From Laccaria trichodermophora (taxonomy: Eukaryota > Basidiomycota > Agaricomycetes > Agaricales > Hydnangiaceae): a stretch of DNA of 64,000 nt. The position numbers and the translations under genes were made by a program. Where the stretch lies: positions 310,001 to 374,000 of the forward strand of contig JACTVC010000017.1 of the NCBI GenBank assembly GCA_018417955.1. The letters run 5' to 3'. Each line of letters begins with the position of its first letter. Positions within the stretch are counted from its first letter, which is position 1. The notes beneath the pieces are model-generated. The model did no database searches and was not told the origin of the DNA. It saw only the letters and a program-made list of their open reading frames with translations. This document shows positions 1 to 9,597 of this stretch, in pieces.

Positions 1-999
1 AGGTATGGTGCCTGTTGGCTATGACGAAAGCCGCTTTGACAACTCATTAACCCAGGCAGCATACTCCGGTCAGATATCGTACTACTCGATGATCCATTGT
101 CCCGCAGTGGATACTTACGTCGGCAAAACTGTCTCCTCAAAGGTCCCCGGCTCGCCCTTGGTCATCAACGATATCATGGGAATGCTCATTCAAGACTACC
201 TGTAGATATTCACAGGCACATAGTACATACATTATCACACATCCGTTGCCAACTGTCACCCGTACGACGGCCGTCTCCGTCCCCGTACCGTCTTCGTCAA
301 GATCCCAAAGGAAACACTGACGGGACGGGGGGCGGACGAGACTTACCCATTCACCACCCGTCCAGTAGACGGCCGTTCCCGTCCAGACGGATGGTGCGCA
401 GCCCTACTCTTCTTATGTAGTGCAAGAACTCAAATAAGGACAGCGCTCCATGCAATTTCTTTCCTAGGTTTAAGAAGGGTTCAAACAAATTTCCCGCCTC
501 CTCGCCAAACCCCTCGATAGGTGTCCTTCCGGCCATAGTACCTCCCACCATACCATTGGCTCATCTTGTGCAGGCCTCAAGCGACGCTTGTCCTGTGGTG
601 GGATGTGGACAAAGGCGTATTGTCCCAATTCATCTGTGGCGGCTTCGCCATAAGCAGTGCCGCCAGCTGGGTGGGTTCCTTGTGAAGACCCACCTACTGG
701 ACAATGCACTAGCACCTACAAGCGTCTCCCCATCCACCTCATACGTCACTATACCTGTGCTCACCTCACTCCCACACCAGCCACCCTCGTCCTCTCTTCA
801 ATTTGCCCCAGAGTCGTTACCGCCTCATTCACCGGAGGCTGGCCCATCTGTCTCTACCCCACCATCCACCGAAATTGTCAACGCCCTTCCTGATGCCCGC
901 TATCTTCACCGACCAATTTCGTCGTGATCAGGAGCTTCTTGAAGACAAACGCCCGCGTGATCATAGAGTCTTGTGGTCACAGCGGTAGCTCGTCCCTCC
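1..999. other. No gene recognised; possible exon end at 5-205 (+)
   Basis: A 66-codon open frame at 5-205 (+) ends in TAG and could be the last exon of a gene entering from the left edge, but I recognise no family in it. The rest of the stretch has only short overlapping frames on both strands, rich in Pro, Ser and Arg, with no motif and no convincing splice signals. It may be decayed coding DNA like the next two entries. Confidence 0.25.
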
Positions 1000-1990
1000 C
1001 TCTACCAAGGTTCTGGGAATTGCAGGCTGTGTCGCGGCCACGTATCTTACGAGGCTCACTTTTGCTGGTAAGCTGATTCCAATGCTGTTGATAGGGGAGG
1101 CTGACGCTTGTTTTCCCATAGAACCTTATGATACGTTCGGTGGCCCCGGCTTCCCTGCGTGGAACTCTGTTTCTCAAGTATACCGACCCTCCCCCGCCAT
1201 TGAGACGGTCTCTATCGTGAAAGACGCGAGTCAACGGGGTGTTCCTGTTCGTGCCAGTGGTGTGAGTTCTTGCAAATCGTAATGCTCGTTGTGTTCATTT
1301 CAAATCATTTTGTCGTTTAGAATGGACCTACGTGGTGTGAGGTGATTTCAGAATTTGTGGTCCCTGCTACAGCTGGAACATATGCGACAGATGACACGAT
1401 GTGCTCTGTTGATCCTTGGATGGTTATTATCAAGATGGACGCTGTCAACAGGATTTCGGACCTGGTGTTGAACAATGAATAGGGAAGCAAAGTTGTCGAA
1501 GCCGGCGTTACGTTTCCGCAGCTGTAAGGGAACAATTCCTCTTTCTTCCTTCTTGCCTCATGTTTTCTCTGCTGAGGGCGGAGTGGCTGCACCCTCAAGG
1601 CGCATCACTTTGGTATACGCTTGGTGTGGGCAACATTTTCTTGAAAGACGTCATCTCACGCGCCTTTTGCTTCAGTGAATTGGAACATTACTATTGGTGT
1701 GACTTTGTTTCCCAGTTCACTGTGGTGGGGAAAGATCACTTTGATTAATGAGGTCAGTTTGTGTTTCTCTGCCGTTACTTGATTCCTGACTCTACGCTAC
1801 GTTTTAGTTTCCTACTCGGCCTCACTGGACGGAGTGCACAAGGGACCCTTTGAAGCAATCTGTCAAAAATTTGAATCAGGAGGTTCGTTTGTCAGCCTAA
1901 ATTTTCCTTCTATTAATCTTATATCCCCGGTAGTCCCTTTCGAAGTTCGCTGCGATTCGGGAACAGTTTGATCCTGAAAAGACGTTTTAG
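1000..1990 (+). pseudogene. Decayed FAD-linked oxidase (D-arabinono-1,4-lactone oxidase-like)
   Basis: Pieces of an FAD-binding PCMH-type oxidoreductase are readable in order on the plus strand. At 1115-1260 there is a segment with FGGPGFPAWNSVSQVYRP followed by ETVSIVKDASQRGVPVRASG, resembling the start of the FAD domain. At 1380-1480 comes a segment with MVIIKMDAVNRISDLVL, and at about 1495-1515 VEAGVTFPQL. A C-terminal piece at 1806-1880 contains PTRPHWTECTRDPLKQSVKN, and the last exon (about 1937-1990) ends SKFAAIREQFDPEKTF and a TAG stop. Such enzymes oxidise aldonolactones, for example in erythroascorbate synthesis. The pieces lie in different frames, an in-frame stop follows the NNE segment near 1480, and the middle third is missing, so I call it a pseudogene. 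The exact subfamily is uncertain. Confidence 0.6.
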
Positions 1991-2093
1991 AGTGGCGTCC
2001 CTGCTCTCTGACCTGGGAAAACACTGGCTTAACAAGGACCATGTGTCCTCTTCAACTTCGAACGTTTACGACCAAGTTGCAATCACTGCATCC

Positions 2094-2560
2094 ACCATAA
2101 TTTATATTGGTACAGGTGAGAACCACTTGCAATGAGATGAAATAAGTCTAACGGGCAGAGAATAGGCAAGGCTTTCGCAGTAGTATGTGCCATTTGAAAG
2201 TGAGGTTCATTTTCGTCTCACTTGAAAGTTGTGATTCTCAGATCCAATTGCGCGGAGAAGTTCACAGGCTGGTAGGTCCTCGGGATCAGACATACCAGTC
2301 AAGTTTTGTGGAGGTATGCTCCCTTACAAACTCTTGGCCTTGTAGCACCTAAGCCACACGTCATATTTAGTTCTGCGACTATAAAGCTGTGTACCGCCGC
2401 TACGGAGGCCTCTTTTTTGCCTCTGTCGATGCAAATGACGATGAGCTGGTGTATCTGGAGGCTACGCAGCTCTTTGCTGAAATTCTGGGCATGGTACTCA
2501 TGCATCTCGGTGTCGTTTGGATCGTCACACACTTACAACATCTAATGGCGGAGCGGTCAT
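2094..2560 (+). pseudogene. Decayed AP-2 complex sigma subunit (clathrin adaptor small chain)
   Basis: The small sigma chain of the AP-2 clathrin adaptor can be followed through several exon remnants. Near 2096 an ATA replaces the expected ATG before a short hydrophobic start, followed by a GTGAGA splice donor. About 2157-2205 gives NRQG then LSQ, a stop, and YVPF, where the family has a lysine and tryptophan. About 2243-2312 reads QIQLRGEVHRLVGPRDQ then TYQSSFVE, a near-perfect match to the family core, followed by a GTATGC donor. About 2372-2500 reads RDYKAVYRRYGGLFFASVDA then NDDELVYLEA. The C-terminal half is lost after about 2510. The nonsense codon, lost start and missing tail make it non-functional. 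AP-2 sigma is normally a single-copy essential endocytosis gene, so a working copy is expected elsewhere. Confidence 0.6.
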
Positions 2561-2897
2561 CACCTGATGACAGCACTTAGTAGGCCAAATGTCAGGGTGC
2601 TGTGGAGGAAGTTTTATGGGTAGAGAATGGATGGCACCTTCGCCTTCTGCCTGCCAGGTCGTTGTGCCCAGAACATTTTACGTTTGACTTGCCTTCAACC
2701 TATACTTAACGTAGTACATATTTTCACGTTACATACATTCACCAATATTGAATTCTAAGTACGGCTTTTTGTCTCAGCAGGCTGAGTTCAAGCCATGCTT
2801 TGAACGTTCGAGGTAGCTGACTAACTTGATACAACTTCTTGAGCTAAACTGTCACTCACTAGGTCAGGTCCCGGCGTTGCTTGGTCTGCTGTTCAAC

Positions 2898-5800
2898 ATG
2901 CTGTGTGAACTCGAAGAAGCAGAGCTAGACGCCCTTCGTTTAGCGCTCTGGTCTTCCACTGAGACTCTATCACCTCCACTTCTATCTTTGCGAGAGAAAT
3001 TGGAGGGTCAGCGTGCATGTTTCTCACTTAATTCTCAAAGTCCCTTGTGGCACATACGAGAGTCTGCGTACCTCGAGGGATATCGTGCGGGGCTTCTTGT
3101 TGCGCAGGGGGTGACTCCTGAGGTATGTTTCTGGTATCTTTATCATGATATGACATCACTTGAAGTTCTGCCAGAAATTACAGTTCTGCGTCAATCCTTC
3201 TCCAGACTCCAACTCCACAGCTCTGGACAGCATCCCATCCTTTGCAAGCCCAGAATCGTTCACGGGAATTACTTCCCTTGTGCAGTCGCTCACAGGAAAT
3301 ACTACCCTTGCGCCGTCGTCTCTTCCTGGCCTGAAGACCCCCATGGACATGCTCCTCCCTTCCGCTTCCCTTGACAGTGAAGGAAATGTGGCCACTGGAA
3401 ATGGGGAGCTTGATGATTTGAGGGGGTATGAAGAAGATAGGGACAATGAAGGAGGACAGGGCAGTGGGGGAGGGGATGACGAAGAAGAGGGACCCAGCGA
3501 CCCAGAGAGTGAAGATACGACCTACGCAGCTGATCGACGGAGGAGTCCCCATCTGGCACTACCCCAGCGTCTTGCACCTCGCCTGCAACCAGTTCTTCCA
3601 ATTCCACCGGCACACCCTCCACCAAAGGGTGGGGGCAGCTGTCCCCGCGAAAGTCGCCGCCGCCCCCCCCGCCGCTCTCGTCGCCACGCTACCCTTGATA
3701 ACACAGTAGATCAACTAGAACCTGTGGGACAAGAACAAGAACCAGCAGCGCCTATTCCCGAGAATCAACCTCTTTCTGCAGAAGCCTTGAACATCCTCTC
3801 TACTGTGGCAGTAGCTGCCCAGGCAATCACTGCACCGCCTGACTCTGCGACCGACATTTTTCTGAAGGCTAGCGAGATTTTGGAGAGGTTGTTGGCTGGT
3901 GTTAATGCACAGGAGAAGGACTTTGATCTGTTACCGAGTGGAGTCTCCTTGAGTGACTTGGGAGCTAGGATTCGGGCCAAAGAAGTTATAGAGGTGACAT
4001 CTGACTTCTCTGCCATGCTGGCTTTGCTTCGCTGGCGGTTAAAGCTTGAATGGTATGTTCTCTTTCTAATTCTCAAATTTTTTCTCAAGATGTTCCCCAA
4101 TGCAGCCGTGTACGAGAGAGCGGGAGTAGTCTTAGCCAGGTCCTCAAGACAGAAATGACACCAAACGCAAAAAAGGATATTAGAAAATATCTGCGTTGGT
4201 GTAAAGAGGCTGGCATGCTTGTAGCATTTGCTCAAGGAGGTGAGTTACCATTCGTTGGAGGATCTTATACATTGCCAACAGAAGTACTAGGATCAATCTA
4301 TCTTCTTGTCATTGTGGCATGTGCCGGGGTAAAGAAGGACCTCAAGAAATTGACGTCCGATATGTACCTCCGACTCAGCAATCATCTTAGGTGCCCTAAT
4401 GAAAGTAAGTAAAAGTTTTCATTTTAGATCTTTCTAATTCTCTTATGTTAAACAGACTCTCCTGTCGGAAAGAAAATTGTTGGTGCTATTATACCTGCAG
4501 TTGCTCTCCTTCAGCAAAAATATCCTCGCCTTTACTTTGCTAGTCTTCTATCATCTACCAACCTCTCTCTATTCAAGGTATCAAGCTTAAGCTTGATGTC
4601 AGACCTTTTGACTTCTGATCAAATTTTCGATAATGTCGCTCTGGAGTTAGTCTCTAATGCCAATCTCTCTCTTTATAACTGATGATAGTCTTAGTTCTTT
4701 TATTAAAGACAGAGGTGTGCTCTGGGCACCCTGTCGTAATGTGGCACTTTGGATTGGTTGTTGTAACATCAATCCAAGTGTTTCTAATGTCAGTCCAGAT
4801 GAGCTTCCAGATTGGAGTCTTGTTCCCCAGGCTTCTACATCTACGGTCTTATCACACTGCTCAACTCCCACTCTTCTGGGCACATCATCACCTCTTACAG
4901 ATCCCACTGCTTCTCCCTCCCCTCTTTTCTACAACTCTCCACTCTTATTTCAAGATACTCTTGCAGTTCATGTCATTGAGACTAATTTTGACGCTAGTCT
5001 TTCAGAAAATATCAAATTTCCTATTACAAGAGGAGATACTGATCTTTCTAGAAAGTTTACTGAGACTCAGCGCCATTTTGCAGAAAAAGCACTGGCACCA
5101 GGAACACTACATGAATTTGAAGACAAAGTAAGTACCAATAGTTATAAATTACTATATCTGATATTTGTCCATTACAGCTACAGCACATGCTTGAAAAGGG
5201 GAAGAGAGAAAGCTCCTCAAATTATATTCGATTATCCAATAAGATTTCAAAAGGGTAAGCACTCTGGTTTAGTGTTGTTTTTTGCCTTGATTAAATCTGG
5301 ATCTAGCTTAACACTTAGACTTAACGATAAACTGGGAGATTATATCGCTTTTGTGGATCGCTCTATGCCTTGGCAAATCCGCAAGGACCTATTTAATGAT
5401 CTTTGTCTTTTTTCTAAGGATCTGAAGCAAACGGACACCAGGACTGCTTCCTCACCAGGGTACTTCTGTACCCACTATTTGTGGTATAACAGATATTCTG
5501 TTTCTGTGAGTAGTTCTTCTTTTTATATTTTATTTTTAATTACTTCAAAAAATAGGGAGAAGGGGTCCCAGAAGACCAAGATCCTGCCACCTATGTTAGA
5601 GAGGGCAAAGGCAAAGTCAATACCTCATCATTTGTTCCTCGTGCTTCTAAGGATCTGCATCTGGAGTTTGAGGAACATGAACAACTAAAGCAAATATTTG
5701 AAGGTCTCTTTTTGTGGATGCGTAATACTGTAAGTTTCTTTCTAATGATAAAAGCTCCTTTTGAGTTAAACTTTTGTTTCATTTTTAGTTGAAGTTTCTA

Positions 5801-6217
5801 CTTCCTGAGGGCTATGCTGAGCTTTCTCTGGCTGTTAGCCACATTCCAGGAAATGAATTTCTGCCTGCTCACCCTTTTGCTGGTTTTACTCTCAACATCA
5901 ACGTCAGTACCTACATTCATCGCGACTGGAAGGACCTCAAGCTTTGCATTATCATTGTTATTTCTGATCCTGATTGTGAGGGAGGGGATCTTTGCTTCTT
6001 TGAACCAGGGATTGTTTTTGAGCTTCTAAATGGTGATATGATCATTTTTCAGTCTAAGAAGTACAGCCACTTTAATCTACACTTCAAGGGCTACCGCGCT
6101 AGTGTTGTTTTTCACTTGGATAGTGCTTTTACTCTGTGGACATCCCAGGCCAATGGTTGGAAGAACAACATACACTTTCGTCAATCACAATCAGTTCCCC
6201 AGCCTGTTACTTCTTAA
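2898..6217 (+). CDS. TET/JBP-family 2-oxoglutarate/Fe(II) oxygenase, nine exons
   Basis: Nine exons join in frame: 2898-3122, 3184-4052, 4106-4404, 4456-4577, 4651-5127, 5178-5254, 5319-5505 (or from 5307), 5556-5729 and 5789-6217, giving about 952 aa. Every junction has GT..AG and consistent phase, and no stop interrupts the model. The last exon carries a double-stranded beta-helix oxygenase core: HRD iron ligands (codons at 5918 and 5924, about residues 854/856), a GGDLCFFEPG segment, LLNGDMIIFQSKKYSH with the distal His (codon at 6068), and an Arg nine residues on (codon at 6095), the usual 2-oxoglutarate anchor. This arrangement matches the mushroom TET/JBP oxygenase domain; TET and JBP enzymes oxidise 5-methylcytosine or thymine in DNA. 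Residues about 150-280 are acidic, then Pro/Arg-rich with RRRPPRRSRR, a likely nuclear signal. The start is uncertain: 2898 is the first in-frame ATG after a stop at 2814, and an upstream exon is possible. No KDZ transposase, a known companion of these genes, is visible. Confidence 0.75.
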
Positions 6218-7558
6218 CATCCTGCTTACATACCTTACTTTACATACCTTACTTTGCCTTTATAGCCCTTATCTAGTCTAGCTACAGAGGATTATAACAA
6301 AGTTTGAATTTACATCTTTATACTTACTAATAGTCTAAACTATACCTCCACCAAATACTTCCCCCTATTTTAACAAAGGAGTTGTGCAAATAAGTTGCAT
6401 ATGAGAGACCTTATTTACTAGGCTTGTAGGCTAGTTTGTTTAGCTAAAAACCTGCTACAAGAAGGAAACAAATTTTACAACACTACAACCCAGTCATGGA
6501 ACTCATTAAATCTGCCTGATGCCTCTTATAACCTGCTCTAAAGGTAGGTTGAAATTTATTATCCCTTGCCATGTCTCTTCCACATTGGTCTAGTGCTGGA
6601 ATATTAACATCCTCCTTATTACCAAATTCTTAGAATTATAAAGTATTACAAGATTATTTTAGGAACCCAAAAAAATTGATTGAAGCTTGCCTGTCTTAGC
6701 AAGGAGCCTGCCATAATCTTAGTTATTTGCTGCTTCTTCAGACTGGGATACCAGAATTGCAAGATCTTTGCAGGCTACTACAAGGTTTTTCCCAAGGTTT
6801 ATCAAGATTAATTTTCTGGCTATATTGCTAAAGAGCTTGTGGCACATCACTTCTTTGCAGAGTGCTTATAAAACTGTGTATAACTTTGCTTAAGGACAAA
6901 TATAATCAGAAATAATCAAGTGCCAGTACCTAGTGCTGGAATTCTTATATCCTCTTTTTAACTAGCTTTTCAGGACTATAGAATATTGGCAAAGTTTTGT
7001 AGGATGTCTGGAAGGGAGGTTGAAATTTATCCTCTTTTGTTATGGGTCTGCCACAATTTTAGTCATTGACCTCATTTTGTAACAATGCTATTAGAATTAT
7101 AGAGTATTGGCCAGCTATTGTAGGAAGTGTGAAATATGGGTTGAAAATTATTCTCTCTTGGCATAAGTCCCCCACAATTGTTGTTGTTGGCCTGGTAATA
7201 GAATATTTTTATCTCCCTTGTAACTAATTAGCAAGTCATAGTAGGAGGTCTGTAAAGCAGGTTAAAATTTATTTTCCTTGGTCATTGTCTACTGGAATTC
7301 CAGCCATTGGCTTCCTTGTGTAACTAGGCTATCAGAATTGCAAGATTTTGGTAGACTAATGCAGAATTTTATCCACAGCTTATAATAATTCATTTGTTGG
7401 GCCTACAACTGAAATTGTTGCACAATGCTTACTATAATTCATCTATTTTGCACACTAACTCTACATCTATAACTTGCATTATCAAGAAAGCCAAAGCAGT
7501 GCCACATTGTTTTGACATGACAAATACTATCTGACAAAATCAAGTCCCCGTGATTTTC
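6218..7558. repeat. CG-free, AT-rich degenerate tandem repeat, about 120-bp period
   Basis: I find no CG dinucleotide from 6181 to 7547. The stretch is built from diverged units of about 120 bp. Each unit has a (G)GTTGAAATTTATT-like start (near 6546, 7017, 7137 and 7258), a CCACAATTTTAGTCATTG-like middle, and a TATCAGAATTATAGAGTATT-like segment followed by TTGTAGGA. Intermediate units at about 6660-6900 are more diverged. It has no coding potential. Confidence 0.65.
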
Positions 7559-8433
7559 CTGATGCATTCTTCAGGGCATACACAACTTTCCTGTTTCCTT
7601 CTTTGCCCCGTGCACCAACCTCACCTATTTGGGCATTCACTCGTGTGCGCTCGAGGACCACGCACCATTCGGGAATGCCGCAACAGGACTCATTGCGAGG
7701 TTACAGATCTTGAGTCTTGGTGAAACGAGCGTTGGACTAGAGAAGTTAATTTGCGGTACTAGGGGTCAGGATGGCCCTCCAATCCTCGATTTATCTCATC
7801 TCCAGGAGTTGACCGCCGATCTGCCGGAACAAGAGACACTGCCCCCTCTTCGAGAGATATTGAGGAGGGCAACTCAACTCACATCGCTTAGTATGAAAGG
7901 TACGCAATGAAGTGTACGACTTCTATGCTTCTCATGCGGTGGCTTTATATATCATTTCTTAGTTGACGAGGAATGTTCCTTAAACGGTGTTTTCCAGCCT
8001 TCCAGCTCCTTCGAAAGTCTCAAGATCTTGTCGTTAAGATTCTCCATTGACGAGATAGACCCCGAAGACCCCCTGTAAGTTGGTCTCTGTCACGAACTGA
8101 GACGGATAGAAAGAAGCAACGGTCTCGAAGAAATCCGCATCAAGGTTTCTACGACTTTGAGGCTCCAACCTGACTTTTTCGCGGACTTGAATGGCGTTCT
8201 AACTTTACCCGGATATACCAAGCTATGCTGCTTGCGTTTGGAGATCTTATTGTGGCGTGAAACGGTCGAAGAATATGACAGTGAAGAGTCCAGATGGGAC
8301 CTGAACAACGCTGCACAAACTCGATGCTCACAGCTACTTAATCGACCTTCTCTGGATTTTTCGTACCTTGTGGGCGTGCAAGGTATTGATGACGACGTCG
8401 AACATATCTTGGGATGATACTTATATCGCGAGC
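7559..8433 (+). pseudogene. F-box/LRR-like gene, 5'-truncated copy (inverted module)
   Basis: This is the C-terminal two thirds of the repeated F-box/LRR-like family found intact at 43018-44330 and 45715-46986. Homology starts abruptly at about 7559, at the segment equivalent to GIHNFPVSFF, directly after the CG-free repeat, so the F-box end is missing. The first exon reads to about 7900 (NLTYLGIHS, LQILSLGETSVGLEKLICG). The conserved intron begins GTACGCAATG at about 7899 and ends TTAG near 7961. Exon 2 has a nonsense codon (TAA at about 8076, where the paralogues read LFGLCHEL). It then continues to a stop near 8415 and is followed directly by a MITE. It pairs with the decayed transporter at 9598 in the same order as the intact module on the other strand. 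Confidence 0.75.
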
Positions 8434-8441
8434 GGTAAAAT

Positions 8442-8984
8442 TAGTGATGCCAACAGCCCGCCCGGCTCGGCTCTGGCCCGGCTCAAGCACTTGGGCCGAT
8501 GGAAATGGCTCTGGGCCGCCCTGAGCGGCTCTGGGCTGGCTAAGCCAATTGAAAATGCCCAAAGCTGTGGGCTCATTGTCTTAGTTGTTTTTATGCTTTA
8601 CTTACACCTTTTAACTATCAAATAGGTAGTGTAGACCATCCTTACAAAAGAAATAAGTCATATTATTGAGTTTTGCACAAATCGGTATCTTTGATGAGAT
8701 CATTTGGCCATGTTTATCTCCTTGTACCTACATAACAAAATTGCTCGCGAGATGGCTCTGGCAAGAAAGGTACAAAATTATATATTCAAAATAGCACTAG
8801 AGCCTTTTACACAGTGTTTAGTATTATATTTAGGAGGTTTAGAGCTATCTGGTGGCTCTGATATTTAAGACATGGGCTGGCTCAGGCTTGCTTTGGGCTG
8901 GGAGCCGTTTAGCGGCTCGGCTGGCCCAAAACAGTGGCTCGCCCTGGCAGCCCGCGGCCCCGGGCTGGGCCGTTGGCATCACTA
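8442..8984. mobile_element. hAT-like MITE (543 bp)
   Basis: The ends are inverted repeats: TAGTGATGCCAAC at 8442 and its complement GTTGGCATCACTA ending at 8984. The flanks GGTAAAAT (8434-8441) and GTGAAAAT (8985-8992) look like an imperfect 8-bp target duplication, as expected for hAT elements. Both subterminal zones are GC-rich with many GGCTC/GAGCC and GGGCTGG motifs, while the middle is AT-rich and has no transposase. The homologous sites at 26880-26890 and 43012-43022 lack the insert. It is non-autonomous; the GC-rich subterminal repeats probably bind a transposase supplied in trans. Confidence 0.75.
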
Positions 8985-8992
8985 GTGAAAAT

Positions 8993-9597
8993 TGGTTCAC
9001 ATTATTCTCCCAACTTCAGTTTCTATCTCCTTCGCCGTCTGGAATTGATCATATAATTCACATCGCCCTTCCAATTTCAGATAGCCCGGTCAAAGATCAT
9101 AATTTCAAACAGCTGAGTGCCATGATTATCCAGCCCATGAGGACTCCAAAACCACGATTGCGTCGACGACGTCAACGAGAAAGAATTAAAATGCGCACTG
9201 GTATGTCACATAACGGACATTGCCATGATAGCAGAAGAATACGCACGCAATTATAGCAACGCGGGAAGTCACCAATCTGATTTACTGTGGTCCTGGCTTA
9301 ATGATTTACTGTAAACTGTTTTTTGACTGTTTTCGACTTGCCTCACATCTTGAATCCTTTGACATGGCGGCGGGAGGGTGTATTTAATCCAAATTTTATC
9401 CAGATCTACCTCTTTCGATTGAGATGAGTGCAACCAAATGCAGTGAATTGCAATTCATCATTGTAGAAATAGTAGTTGACGCACTCGGAGGAGAGGCCTT
9501 CCGACGACGAGCTTAAGCGTCCTCGGGACTTATATCACCCACGTGCTTAGTCAACTTCTCTTGCTTCGGATTGATTGATCATTTTTCATCCCTCACC
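8993..9597. other. Spacer of the F-box/ABC module, decayed copy
   Basis: 8993-9150 continues the module sequence seen in reverse complement at 26710-26880 (TGGTTCACATTATT, CTCCCAACTTCAG, GATCATATAATTCACATCG). 9480-9597 corresponds to the transporter promoter at 25884-26040, including the ACGTGCTTAG and GGGACTTATAT stretches. Between them I see no gene. Confidence 0.5.

Noticed and set aside
2826..6217. KDZ transposon around the TET/JBP gene
   Set aside because: No KDZ transposase, SWIM or related domain, and no terminal repeats, were found on either side within the window.
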